Positions 7,890-15,587 of a DNA stretch of 39,164 nucleotides are shown piece by piece. This DNA is from JBBQHM01 sp038323965 (GTDB lineage Bacteria > Verrucomicrobiota > Verrucomicrobiia > Chthoniobacterales > UBA10450). The DNA lies in NCBI GenBank assembly GCA_038323965.1, contig JBBQHM010000008.1:1-39164 (forward strand). The letters are read 5' to 3'. How positions within the stretch are numbered: position 1 is the stretch's first letter; every line of letters starts with the position of its first letter. The notes under the pieces were generated by a model. The model saw nothing but the letters and a program-made list of their open reading frames with translations, had not been told where the DNA came from and did not search any database. A program made the position numbers and the translations under genes.

Positions 7890-8896
7890 ACCGCGGCGGC
7901 GGCAAGTTCCGCCGATCGCTCCGCAGTTCGCTCGCCAAAAAGCTGTCGGATGACATCTTCGACGGGGATCTCCTGCACATTGATGTCCCGCACGTCGCAA
8001 CGCTCCAGGAGATGACGCGCCGTCTCCGTAACTTTCGCGCGTGGGACTCTCAGCTGCACGGAGGCACCGGTCTGAGTAATAACCTCTCCGAACGCGGCAA
8101 AATCACGCGCCTGTTCGCCTTGGAAAGTGAGGCTAATGATTTTGTCGGCCGAGAAACGATCGATGATCGTATCGAGCGCGCCGTCGAAGAAGATCTTCCC
8201 GTGATCGATGATGATGACTCGATCGCAGAGCGCCTCGATGTCCTGCATGTAGTGACTGGTGAGCATGGTAACGATGCGATGTTGCTCGTTGTAGACCCTT
8301 AAGAATTCGCGGACGCGTTTCTGGCTTACGACATCGAGGCCAATGGTCGGCTCATCCAGGAACAGCACCTTCGGTTGATGGATCAGCGCTGAGATCAGTT
8401 CCATTTTCATGCGTTCACCTAACGAGAGCTCGCGCACCATCACATTCATCTTGTCACGCACCTCGAGAAGCTCCGTAAGTTCGCCGACAACTTTGTTGAA
8501 TTGCGGACGATCGATCGCGTAAATCGCACGATTAAGCTCGAGCGATTCCTGCGCTGGCAAGTCCCACCAGAGCGCATTCTTCTGGCCCATCAGCAGGCTG
8601 AACTGCCGCTTCATCTCATTCCGGCGTTCCCATGGAATGAAGCCGAGGACGCGCGCTTCACCGGAAGTCGGATTGAGCAGGCCCGACAACATTTTCAGTA
8701 CTGTCGTTTTGCCCGCACCGTTCGGGCCGAGAAAGCCCACGAACTCACCTTCTTCGATCCTGAAGGTGACGTCGTCCGCGGCGCGGGTTTCGTCGTAGTG
8801 CCGCTTGAACAGACCCTTGAGGGCGCCCCGGAGGCCGCTCTCTTTTTTATAAGTGCGGTAAACTTTTGTCAGCCCGCGCACTTCAATCGCGCTCAT
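7886..8896 (-). CDS. ABC transporter ATP-binding protein (COG4586-like, ABC-2 type)
   Basis: 336 residues. It has all ABC ATPase elements: Walker A GPNGAGKTT (57-65), Q-loop MGQ (103-105), signature LSLGERMK (157-164), Walker B VLFLDEPTIGLD (177-188) and an H-loop in TSHYMQDIEALCDRV. The N-terminal insertion (TYKKESGLRGALKGLFKRHYDE) before the core is typical of the COG4586 group, which works with two ABC-2 permeases (COG4587 and COG3694). A further 100-residue C-terminal domain follows. No permease gene is in the window. It starts ten bases after the dxs stop, so it is probably in the xseB-dxs transcript. Confidence 0.9.
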   Translation of the reverse strand: MSAIEVRGLTKVYRTYKKESGLRGALKGLFKRHYDETRAADDVTFRIEEGEFVGFLGPNGAGKTTVLKMLSGLLNPTSGEARVLGFIPWERRNEMKRQFSLLMGQKNALWWDLPAQESLELNRAIYAIDRPQFNKVVGELTELLEVRDKMNVMVRELSLGERMKMELISALIHQPKVLFLDEPTIGLDVVSQKRVREFLRVYNEQHRIVTMLTSHYMQDIEALCDRVIIIDHGKIFFDGALDTIIDRFSADKIISLTFQGEQARDFAAFGEVITQTGASVQLRVPRAKVTETARHLLERCDVRDINVQEIPVEDVIRQLFGERTAERSAELAAAAV

Positions 8897-8906
8897 GCGC
8901 AGAACT

Positions 8907-10829
8907 TCACGCCGCGCTCGATTGCGACGAATTCCTGGATTTCAACAATGGCAAAACTTTCTCGACCAACGCATCCGCCGTGAGCCCATGTTTCTTCCGG
9001 AGGATAGGAATGGTGCCGTGCTCAACGAATTGATCCGGCCAGCCGATTCGCACCACCGGGGTGTTAATCATATTGGAGTGGAGATGTTCCATCACGGCGC
9101 AACCGAATCCGTTGAAAAGGACATGGTCTTCGAGGGTGGCTACGACCTGCACGCTTCTCGCAAAAAATTCGAGCGTTCCCGTGTCCATCGGCTTGATCCA
9201 GCGCGGATTGATTAACGCGACAGAAACACCCTGGGCCTCGAGCATCCTGGCCGCTTCCTCGGCGATCTCGAACATATTTCCGAGACCGAAGATCGCGACG
9301 TCTCGCCCGTGTTGCACCACTTCCGCTTTACCTATTTCCAGGAGCTTCGGCGTGTCTTTGATCGCCACGCCAGTGCCCACGCCGCGCGGATAACGAACTG
9401 CAATCGGGCCGGAATTGTAGTTCGCCATTGTCCAGAGCATGTCGACGAATTCGTCTTCATTCCGCGGCTGCATGTGCACGAGATTCGGGACGTGACGCAG
9501 ATAACCGATATCGAACAAGCCGTGATGCGTAGGACCATCGTCACCGCTCAGACCCGCGCGATCCATGCAAAGCGCCACGTTTAGGTTCTGCAAGGCGATG
9601 TCATGAATAATCATGTCGTAGGCGCGCTGCATAAAGGTGGAGTAAATCGTGAGAAACGGCTTCATTCCCTGCGTCGCCAGGCCGCAGGCGAAGAGCGCGG
9701 CATGCTCCTCCGCGATCCCGACATCGAAGTAGCGATCGGGGTGTCGCGCCTGGAAAAAGCCGAGGCCGGTTCCACTCGGCATGGCCGCGGTGATCGCGAC
9801 GATTTTCTCGTTTGAATCCGCAAACTTCCCAAGCGTTCGGCCAATGAGCTCGGAGTAGGTCGGCGTCGCTGTGCCGGTCGTCTCTCCGCTTTCGATCTTA
9901 TACTTCCCAAGCCCGTGAAATTTATCCGGCTTGGCCAGCGCCGGGTCGTAGCCCTTTCCCTTTTTGGTCAGGATGTGGAGCAGGACCGGCTCCTCCTGCG
10001 TCTTGAGGAATTCGAACGTTTTAATCAGCAGCGGAATATCGTGACCATCGATGGGGCCGTAATAGCGCAGACCGAGTTCCTCAAAAATCACGCTCGGCAC
10101 GATCAAATTTTTAACGCCCTCCTCGACCTTGTGCGCCAGGTTTACGGCAGACTTGCCTGCCACGGCTTCGACGAAGCGCCGCGCTTTGTCGTGCAATCCC
10201 GCATACAACGGACTGGTGGTAAGGGTATTAAAATACGAAGCAATCGCGCCGACGTTCTTCGCGATCGACCATTCGTTATCGTTAAGGACAACGATGAAAC
10301 GCTTGGTCTGCGACTTCGCGTTATTTAAAGCCTCGTAACTAATGCCGCAGGTAAATGCCGCATCCCCGGCCACGACGACCACATGTTCGTCACTTCCCTT
10401 GAGATCGCGGCCAACCGCCATCCCCAGGCCAGCGGAGATCGCTGTTCCAGCATGGCCCGCGCCGTAAGAATCATGTTCGCTTTCGGTGCGAAGCAGAAAA
10501 CCGTTAAGCCCTTCGTATTGGCGCATGGTATGAATGCGATCGAGGCGCCCGGTGAACATCTTGTGGACGTAACCCTGATGCGAAACGTCAAACACGAACT
10601 TGTCCTTCGGGGTGCTGAAGACGCGATGCAGTGCGATCGTTAATTCCACGACGCCAAGGTTGGGACCGAGATGACCACCGGTTTGCGAAAGCACCTTGAT
10701 CAATTCATCGCGCACTTCCTGGGCAAGTTGCGGCAAGTCCTGCTCACGCACTGCCTTGATGTCGTCCGGCGAGCGAACGGTCTCCAGCAACGGCTGAGCG
10801 GTTACAGTTTTAGAAGAGTCGGACGTCAT
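8907..10829 (-). CDS. dxs: 1-deoxy-D-xylulose-5-phosphate synthase
   Basis: 640 residues. Dxs condenses pyruvate and glyceraldehyde 3-phosphate with thiamine diphosphate, the first step of the MEP isoprenoid pathway. Recognisable parts are GGHLGPNLGVVELTIALH (51-68), GHAGTAISAGLGMA, the thiamine-binding stretch from GDAAFTCG (155-162) to NDNEWSI (183-189), YGPIDGHD, GIAEEHAALFACGLA (catalytic Glu) and RAGLSGDDGPTHHG. The thiamine motif is GDA rather than GDG, and SHQGYVHK replaces GHQxYPHK; I associate these variants with PVC-group Dxs. It overlaps the end of xseB by 20 bases. IspF of the same pathway is also in this window. Confidence 0.95.
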   Translation of the reverse strand: MTSDSSKTVTAQPLLETVRSPDDIKAVREQDLPQLAQEVRDELIKVLSQTGGHLGPNLGVVELTIALHRVFSTPKDKFVFDVSHQGYVHKMFTGRLDRIHTMRQYEGLNGFLLRTESEHDSYGAGHAGTAISAGLGMAVGRDLKGSDEHVVVVAGDAAFTCGISYEALNNAKSQTKRFIVVLNDNEWSIAKNVGAIASYFNTLTTSPLYAGLHDKARRFVEAVAGKSAVNLAHKVEEGVKNLIVPSVIFEELGLRYYGPIDGHDIPLLIKTFEFLKTQEEPVLLHILTKKGKGYDPALAKPDKFHGLGKYKIESGETTGTATPTYSELIGRTLGKFADSNEKIVAITAAMPSGTGLGFFQARHPDRYFDVGIAEEHAALFACGLATQGMKPFLTIYSTFMQRAYDMIIHDIALQNLNVALCMDRAGLSGDDGPTHHGLFDIGYLRHVPNLVHMQPRNEDEFVDMLWTMANYNSGPIAVRYPRGVGTGVAIKDTPKLLEIGKAEVVQHGRDVAIFGLGNMFEIAEEAARMLEAQGVSVALINPRWIKPMDTGTLEFFARSVQVVATLEDHVLFNGFGCAVMEHLHSNMINTPVVRIGWPDQFVEHGTIPILRKKHGLTADALVEKVLPLLKSRNSSQSSAA

Positions 10830-11118
10830 CTTTGCTTTCTTTTTCTACTGGCTGCTCCGTCGCGGCTGGCGTCGGTTCATCAAAAGGTTTGACCGATCGT
10901 TTCCCTCCGCTATCTCGCGTTATCATTTCAATTTTCTGCTCAGCTTTCGCTAGTCTTTCCTGGCACACCTTGACCAGCTTCATTCCTTCCTCGTAACGCA
11001 CGAGCAGCGTTTCGAGCGGAATTTTGCCGTCTTCCATTTCGTCGACGATCGCTTCGAGTCGATCCATCGCCGTCTCAAAAGTCGGTTCGTCTACAGCTTG
11101 CTTCGTATGGGCGGCCAT
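10810..11118 (-). CDS. xseB: Exodeoxyribonuclease VII small subunit
   Basis: 102 residues. XseB joins XseA to form ExoVII, which degrades single-stranded DNA to oligonucleotides. The helical core FETAMDRLEAIVDEMEDGKI, then PLETLLVRYEEGMKLVKVCQERLAKAEQKIEMI, is the complete family signature. The C-terminal 30 residues are a charged, probably disordered extension. It overlaps dxs by 20 bases, the xseB-dxs order seen in many bacteria. The large subunit gene xseA is not in the window. The 97-base gap upstream, shared with the divergent receiver gene, presumably holds both promoters. Confidence 0.93.
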   Translation of the reverse strand: MAAHTKQAVDEPTFETAMDRLEAIVDEMEDGKIPLETLLVRYEEGMKLVKVCQERLAKAEQKIEMITRDSGGKRSVKPFDEPTPAATEQPVEKESKDDVRLF

Positions 11119-11215
11119 GGCGGATGTGAAAGTTAAGCACAGTGCCCTTCCGTCACAATGCGGAGTTACGGACTTCGTGCGGTGGCATACGCGATGCTCG
11201 TGAGGTTATCGCGCC

Positions 11216-11620
11216 ATGACCTTCCTCAAGAAAATTCTGCTGGTCGATCATGAACCGCACGTGACGAAGATCGTGCGGGAGGCGCTGGAGAGGACCGGCC
11301 GCTATACCATCCGGACGGAGCGCGATGGCAGTTTTGCGCTCCATGCGGCGCGCTGGTTCCAGCCAGATCTTATCCTGCTCGATGTGATGTCGGATGGGCC
11401 TGACGCGGAGCTTTTGACGCGGCAATTTCAGGAGGCCGGCCATCTCGGCGATACCCCGGTGCTTTCCCTGAGTAACGTCAGTCCCGGTCCGCAAATGGTT
11501 TCCGGTGGAATCCTGAGCGGCTACAGTTTTCTGGCCGCGCCGTTTCGACTCGATGAACTTCTGCGTGGAGTCGAGTCGCTACTTTTCGGCGATAAGCCGG
11601 GGCCCGATCAGGCCGCCTAG
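11216..11620 (+). CDS. Degenerate stand-alone receiver (REC) domain protein
   Basis: 134 residues forming a single CheY-like domain with no output domain. The phosphoacceptor Asp is kept (LLDVM, D56), but the acidic pocket reads DHE (11-13) rather than DDE or DEE, and the conserved lysine of the FLAKPF motif is alanine (FLAAPF, A108). Loss of this Lys usually disrupts phosphorylation-dependent switching, so the protein may act as a pseudo-receiver or docking module. No histidine kinase gene is adjacent; the only one in the window (27100-29595) has its own intact receiver. The stop codon overlaps that of the converging gcvH within CTAG. Confidence 0.85.
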   Translation: MTFLKKILLVDHEPHVTKIVREALERTGRYTIRTERDGSFALHAARWFQPDLILLDVMSDGPDAELLTRQFQEAGHLGDTPVLSLSNVSPGPQMVSGGILSGYSFLAAPFRLDELLRGVESLLFGDKPGPDQAA

Positions 11621-11994
11621 CCGATTGCCTGCCGGTACGCGGCCGCGTCCTTCAACTGCTTCAGGTCGTCTTTATTTTCCAGCTTCAAGACGAAGATCCA
11701 GCCTTCGCCGAAGGGATCGGTATTGATAAGTGCCGGGTTGGAATCGAGCGCCTTGTTCGCCTCCACCACCGTGCCCTTGACCGGCGCATAGATATCGCTC
11801 GCGGCTTTGACGGACTCCACCACGGCAATCTGCGCGCGCGCTTCCGCTGACGCGCCAAGCTTCGGGAGCTCGACATAAACAACGTCGGTGAGCTCGGCTT
11901 GCGCGTGATCTGTAATGCCGACGCGCACATTCTCGCCTTCGCGTTTAATCCATTCGTGGCTGTCGGTGTAGAGCAAATCGTCGGGAACGTTCAT
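11617..11994 (-). CDS. gcvH: Glycine cleavage system H protein
   Basis: 125 residues. The lipoylated H protein carries the aminomethyl group between the P, T and L proteins of glycine cleavage. YTDSHEWI at the N-terminus, GITDHAQAELTDVVYVELP, and VVESVKAASDIYAPVKG are the family signatures; K63 in ESVKAAS is the lipoyl lysine. GEGWIFVLKL lies near the C-terminus. It overlaps the gcvT stop by four bases, so gcvT and gcvH are translationally coupled. No gcvP follows: the next gene is on the opposite strand. I see no glycine riboswitch before gcvT. Confidence 0.96.
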   Translation of the reverse strand: MNVPDDLLYTDSHEWIKREGENVRVGITDHAQAELTDVVYVELPKLGASAEARAQIAVVESVKAASDIYAPVKGTVVEANKALDSNPALINTDPFGEGWIFVLKLENKDDLKQLKDAAAYRQAIG

Positions 11995-13091
11995 GGTTTT
12001 TTGTAGAGCGGTTTCTTCTCGATGGTTGCGGGAAATTTCTGGCCGCGAATCTCGATTTCGATCGCGGCGCCCGGTTTCGCGTCGGGTGCCGAGACATACG
12101 CCATGCCGATACCGATGTTCAAGCTCGGAGCGAGTGAACCGGATGTGGTCTCGCCGATACGCTCTCCGTTCATAAGGACGCCGTAGTGAGCGCGCGGTGG
12201 GGGACTCTTGCCATTCATCTTGAAAGCTACGAGCCGCTTTTTCGCGCCGGTCGCTTTCGTCTCCGCGAGAACATCTCTGCCAATGAAATCGCCTTTGGTG
12301 AGATCGACGAAAAATCCGAGGCCGGCTTCAATCGGATTCGATTCCGGAGATAAATCAGAGCCGTTCAGCGGGAAACACATCTCGAGCCGGAGTGTATCGC
12401 GAGCGCCGAGACCGCATGGCTTTATGCCCAGAGGCGCTCCTGCCTGGAGGACGCGATTCCAAAAGCCGCCGGCAATTTCGCTTGGGAAGAACACCTCGAA
12501 GCCGTCTTCGCCGGTGTAGCCAGTTCGCGCTAAAGTGATCGTGTGATCTTCGAATCGAAAATCGCCGACCCGATTTCGCGCGGGCGGTTGAGCCTCAGCG
12601 CCGAGAAGCGCATGGAAAAGCTCGAGCACGCGCGGGCCTTGAATTGCGACCGCACTAAACTGATCGCTGCGGTTTCGCATAGTCACTTCGGCCGGGCGTT
12701 GCCGTTCCAGCCAGGCGAAGTCCTCATCGATTTTCGAGGCATTCACGACGAGCAGGTACTCTGCAGCGCCGATGCGGTAAGCGATAAGATCATCGATAAT
12801 GCCGCCGGATTCGTTCAGCAAAAAAGTGTATTGCCCGCTGCCCGGCTCCAGTTTGGCGATGTTGTTCGTAAGCATGCGGTCTAGCCATTTGCCCGCGGGC
12901 CCACCCGCCACGATAAACTGCCCCATGTGCGAAATGTCGAACATGCCGACCGCGTTCCTTACGGCATGATGTTCATCGACAATTCCCGTGTATAGCACCG
13001 GCATGAGCCACCCGCCAAAAGGCACCAGCTTCGCCCCCAGCCGCACGTGTTCATCGTAAAGTGATGTCGTTTTTGAGGGGGAATCGCTCAC
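11991..13091 (-). CDS. gcvT: Aminomethyltransferase (glycine cleavage system T protein)
   Basis: 366 residues, normal for GcvT. It transfers the methylene group from the H-protein-bound aminomethyl to tetrahydrofolate and releases ammonia. The N-terminal segments LYDEHVRLGAKLVPFGGWLMP and GMFDISHMGQ are typical; GGIIDDLIAYR carries the catalytic Asp, and LARTGYTGEDGFEVF with LGARDTLRLEMCFPLNG form the folate-binding region. The C-terminal barrel ends with IGIGMAYV and a short KKPLYKKP tail. It is divergent from the rhomboid-like gene, with 85 bases between the two starts. Folate needed by this system is supplied in part by folP in the same window, though not in an operon with it. Confidence 0.96.
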   Translation of the reverse strand: MSDSPSKTTSLYDEHVRLGAKLVPFGGWLMPVLYTGIVDEHHAVRNAVGMFDISHMGQFIVAGGPAGKWLDRMLTNNIAKLEPGSGQYTFLLNESGGIIDDLIAYRIGAAEYLLVVNASKIDEDFAWLERQRPAEVTMRNRSDQFSAVAIQGPRVLELFHALLGAEAQPPARNRVGDFRFEDHTITLARTGYTGEDGFEVFFPSEIAGGFWNRVLQAGAPLGIKPCGLGARDTLRLEMCFPLNGSDLSPESNPIEAGLGFFVDLTKGDFIGRDVLAETKATGAKKRLVAFKMNGKSPPPRAHYGVLMNGERIGETTSGSLAPSLNIGIGMAYVSAPDAKPGAAIEIEIRGQKFPATIEKKPLYKKP

Positions 13092-13176
13092 GGGCTGAAG
13101 CTAGACTTCGCGTCTGGGGTGTCAACGCAACCACGCGCGGCGGCGCGCTCGATGAATGAGGAGGACGCGCACGTAA

Positions 13177-13965
13177 ATGACCTGGCTGGATAAACTCGAA
13201 AAACGTTTTGGCTTCCTCGGAGTGCCAGGGTTGATGCGCATCGTCGTGGTGTTCACGGCGCTCGTGTTCGTGCTGGCCCGGCTGGACCCGAACTTCGTCA
13301 GCATCCTCGATCTGGATATCGGTCGCATCCGGCACGGCGAGGTCTGGCGGCTCTTCACTTATATATTCGTTCCGCAAACGTTGAGCTTCATCTGGGTGAC
13401 ATTCGCGCTCCTCTTTCTCTGGTTCATCGGCGACGGACTGGAGCGCGCGTGGGGAGCTTTCCGGCTGACACTGTATTTCCTTGTCGGAATGATCGGCACG
13501 ACGGCAGCCGCATTTTTCTTCGGAAGTAATTTTTCGAATTCCATGCTCAGCGCCGCGCTCTTCTTTGCCTTCGCGCGGTTTTATCCTGACGAAGTCATCT
13601 ACGTTTTTTTTATTCTGCCGGTGAAGGTGAAGTGGCTGGCATGGATCTCAGCTGCCTTTCTTCTCGTCGCGTTCGTCATGAATTCGAATGATTACCGGCT
13701 CGCGCTCATGGCGGCGCTGAGCAATTACCTGATCTTTTTCGGTCCGGAAATGATTCGCTCCATCCGTAACCGGCGTGTTATCACACAACGCCGTGAAGGC
13801 TTTGAGCAAGCCACCGTTACCGACGAACCGCTGCATCGCTGCGCGGTTTGTGGTTCAACGGAAGCGAGCAATCCGAGCCTCGAATTTCGCGTCGCCACCA
13901 ACGGTGAGGAATATTGCCTCGAGCATTTGGCTCAGTCCCGGTCCGCAAATCCCTCCGCGACGTAG
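13177..13965 (+). CDS. Rhomboid-like membrane protein without catalytic residues, with C-terminal Cys-rich motif
   Basis: 262 residues with about five or six hydrophobic helices (from residue 18 to about 190). GEVWRLFTYIFVPQ after the first helix is the rhomboid-type amphipathic loop, followed by FLWFIGDGLERAWG. The protease motif GxSG is absent (the position reads SNSMLSAALFFAF), and the last helix has no histidine, so it is predicted to be an inactive rhomboid homologue. The soluble tail has CAVCGSTEAS and EYCLEHL, which could bind zinc with four ligands (Cys-x2-Cys then Cys-x2-His). AGGAGG lies 12 bases before the ATG. Possible roles in membrane-protein quality control are speculation. Confidence 0.75.
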   Translation: MTWLDKLEKRFGFLGVPGLMRIVVVFTALVFVLARLDPNFVSILDLDIGRIRHGEVWRLFTYIFVPQTLSFIWVTFALLFLWFIGDGLERAWGAFRLTLYFLVGMIGTTAAAFFFGSNFSNSMLSAALFFAFARFYPDEVIYVFFILPVKVKWLAWISAAFLLVAFVMNSNDYRLALMAALSNYLIFFGPEMIRSIRNRRVITQRREGFEQATVTDEPLHRCAVCGSTEASNPSLEFRVATNGEEYCLEHLAQSRSANPSAT

Positions 13966-14002
13966 CTTGACCCTCGGTCGATGGAGCGGACACTAGGCGG
14001 CA

Positions 14003-14824
14003 ATGCCTGATCAGACTGCGCCGCTGGTTCCCGAGCAGGGTTGGCATTGCCTGCATCTGTTTTACCGCGTGGAGCTTGGGCAATGGCAGTTGCTCAGCAG
14101 CGATGAACAGCGTTCCGCGAAAACCGCACTCTCGGCCTTGGTGCAGGAAATTCGCGCGACTCCTGACACCCAGCTTGTCACCCTGAGCGTGGTGACGCCG
14201 AAGGCTGACCTCGCATTCATGCTGGTGACACCAGACCTGCACCGCGCCAACGCCTTCGAGAAGCGGCTGAGCTCGGTTTTCGGCCCAGACGTTCTCGCGC
14301 CGGTCTACAGTTATTTGTCGCTGACCGAAGAGAGTGAATACCGGACAACCTCAGAAGATTATGCCGCGACCCTCGTGAACGAACAGAAACTGGCGCGCGG
14401 GTCGGCGGAATTTGAGAGCGCAATGGCCTCGTTTGACGAGCGCATGAAACATTATCGCCACGATCGCGTCTACCCGACGCTGCCGGATTGGCCGGTCGTC
14501 AGCTTCTATAATATGAGCAAGCGCCGTGGCGAAGAGCGCAATTGGTATTCATTGCCCTTCGAGGAAAGGCGCAAGCTGATGCTCGGACACGGCACCGTCG
14601 GAAGAAAATACGCTGGCAAAGTGAAGCAGCTCATCACTGGCTCGACCGGTCTCGACGATGCTGAATGGGGCGTCACGCTTTTCGCGCACGATACTTTTCA
14701 GATTAAATCGATCGTTTATGAGATGCGGTTCGATCCGGTAAGCGCAGACTACGGCGATTTCGGTGAGTTTTTCATCGGCATCCAACTCCCGCTCGACGAA
14801 CTGTTCCGGCGGTTGCAACTTTAG
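14003..14824 (+). CDS. chdC: Coproheme decarboxylase (HemQ/ChdC, chlorite-dismutase superfamily)
   Basis: 273 residues. ChdC converts iron-coproporphyrin III to heme b using hydrogen peroxide, the last step of the coproporphyrin-dependent heme pathway. Family features include the first domain with WHCLHLFYRV and the highly conserved second-domain core: FYNMSKRRGEERNWYSLPF (Y182 in NWY is the expected catalytic tyrosine), then GHGTVGRKYAGKV with H196 as the likely proximal heme ligand, then GSTGLDDAEWGVTLFAHD and VYEMRFDPVSADYGDFGEFF. It implies the coproporphyrin branch rather than the protoporphyrin branch. Its stop lies only eight bases before tRNA-Ser. Confidence 0.93.
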   Translation: MPDQTAPLVPEQGWHCLHLFYRVELGQWQLLSSDEQRSAKTALSALVQEIRATPDTQLVTLSVVTPKADLAFMLVTPDLHRANAFEKRLSSVFGPDVLAPVYSYLSLTEESEYRTTSEDYAATLVNEQKLARGSAEFESAMASFDERMKHYRHDRVYPTLPDWPVVSFYNMSKRRGEERNWYSLPFEERRKLMLGHGTVGRKYAGKVKQLITGSTGLDDAEWGVTLFAHDTFQIKSIVYEMRFDPVSADYGDFGEFFIGIQLPLDELFRRLQL

Positions 14825-14832
14825 CGCCGCGA

Positions 14833-14920
14833 GGATGGGTGACAGAGCGGTCTATTGTGCACGCCTGGAAAGCGTGTGTGCTGAAAAGCACCCAGGGTTC
14901 GAATCCCTGCCCATCCGCCA
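14833..14920 (+). tRNA. tRNA-Ser (anticodon GGA)
   Basis: An 88-base tRNA. The acceptor arm pairs GGATGGG (14833-14839) with CCCATCC (14910-14916), followed by discriminator G and an encoded CCA. The anticodon stem-loop is CACGC-CTGGAAA-GCGTG, giving anticodon GGA for UCC/UCU codons. The long variable arm (GTGCT-GAAA-AGCAC) is typical of a class II serine tRNA, and the T-arm is CAGGG-TTCGAAT-CCCTG. It sits eight bases after chdC, and the reading frame of the next lipoprotein gene runs through its 3' half. Confidence 0.97.
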
Positions 14921-15587
14921 TTTCGTCACCCTGAGCCTGACGTTTGTTTTTGCCGGGCTACTGATTGCGTGCGGGAAATCCGAGTCCCGTCGAAGTAACA
15001 GCGCCTTGGAGCAAGCGAAACGCGAATTTCACGACGCGAAATTCGAGAGCGCGCTTTCGCATTTGGCAAGGAGCGACAAGCCGGGTCCCGAAGCACTCGA
15101 TCTTCGCGGGTGCGTTCTGATGGAGCAAAGGAAGTTCGAAGAAGCAGCGCAAGCGTTCGACGAAGCGCATCAGGCGAATCCCGCGCTCTTCGCGCCACGC
15201 CTTCATCGCGGCGATCTCTTTCTCCGACAGTTTAAATTTACTGACGCCCGCCGCGAATACCAAACGCTTCTCGACGAAACGAACATCCTCATTTCGCACG
15301 AACGATTGCGTTACGCGCTGCTAATTACGTTTCTCGCCGAGCAAAACGACAGCGACGCGCGACGCCTGCTCGATTCAATCAAGTTTCCGACTGAATCGGC
15401 CGCGTATTATTTTGCGCAGGCGGCATGGTCTTATGCGCACAAAGACCAGAAGTCGGGCGACGAATGGACCGCGAAAGCTCGCCAGGTTTACGACCCGGCC
15501 GCGACCGCGTGGTTCGCGCGCCCGTTGTTTGACCTTGGTTGGATTAAAAAGAAACCGCCGCTCGCATACTCGCTGGCGAACAGTTGA
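14874..15587 (+). CDS. TPR-containing lipoprotein (start unresolved)
   Basis: The protein has a signal-peptide-like helix (RHFVTLSLTFVFAGLLIAC) ending in a LIAC lipobox, then tetratricopeptide-like helices (DLRGCVLMEQRKFEEAAQAFDEA, LFAPRLHRGDLFLRQFKFTDARREY, and more). It is probably an outer-membrane or periplasmic scaffold. No ATG, GTG or TTG lies in frame between the tRNA-Ser 3' end and the lipobox. The nearest is GTG 14874, inside the variable arm of the tRNA; otherwise a non-standard start (CTG 14907 or ATC 14913) must be used. Stop TGA 15585-15587 abuts the stop of the next, converging gene within TGATCA. Confidence 0.7.
   Translation: MCAEKHPGFESLPIRHFVTLSLTFVFAGLLIACGKSESRRSNSALEQAKREFHDAKFESALSHLARSDKPGPEALDLRGCVLMEQRKFEEAAQAFDEAHQANPALFAPRLHRGDLFLRQFKFTDARREYQTLLDETNILISHERLRYALLITFLAEQNDSDARRLLDSIKFPTESAAYYFAQAAWSYAHKDQKSGDEWTAKARQVYDPAATAWFARPLFDLGWIKKKPPLAYSLANS

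Noticed and set aside
13092..13176. Possible glycine riboswitch before gcvT
   Set aside because: The 85-base gap is too short and shows no tandem aptamer-like GGA-rich core.
14833..14920. tRNA-Ser as an integration site for a mobile element
   Set aside because: No integrase, no direct repeat of the tRNA 3' end found downstream, and the flanking genes are ordinary.
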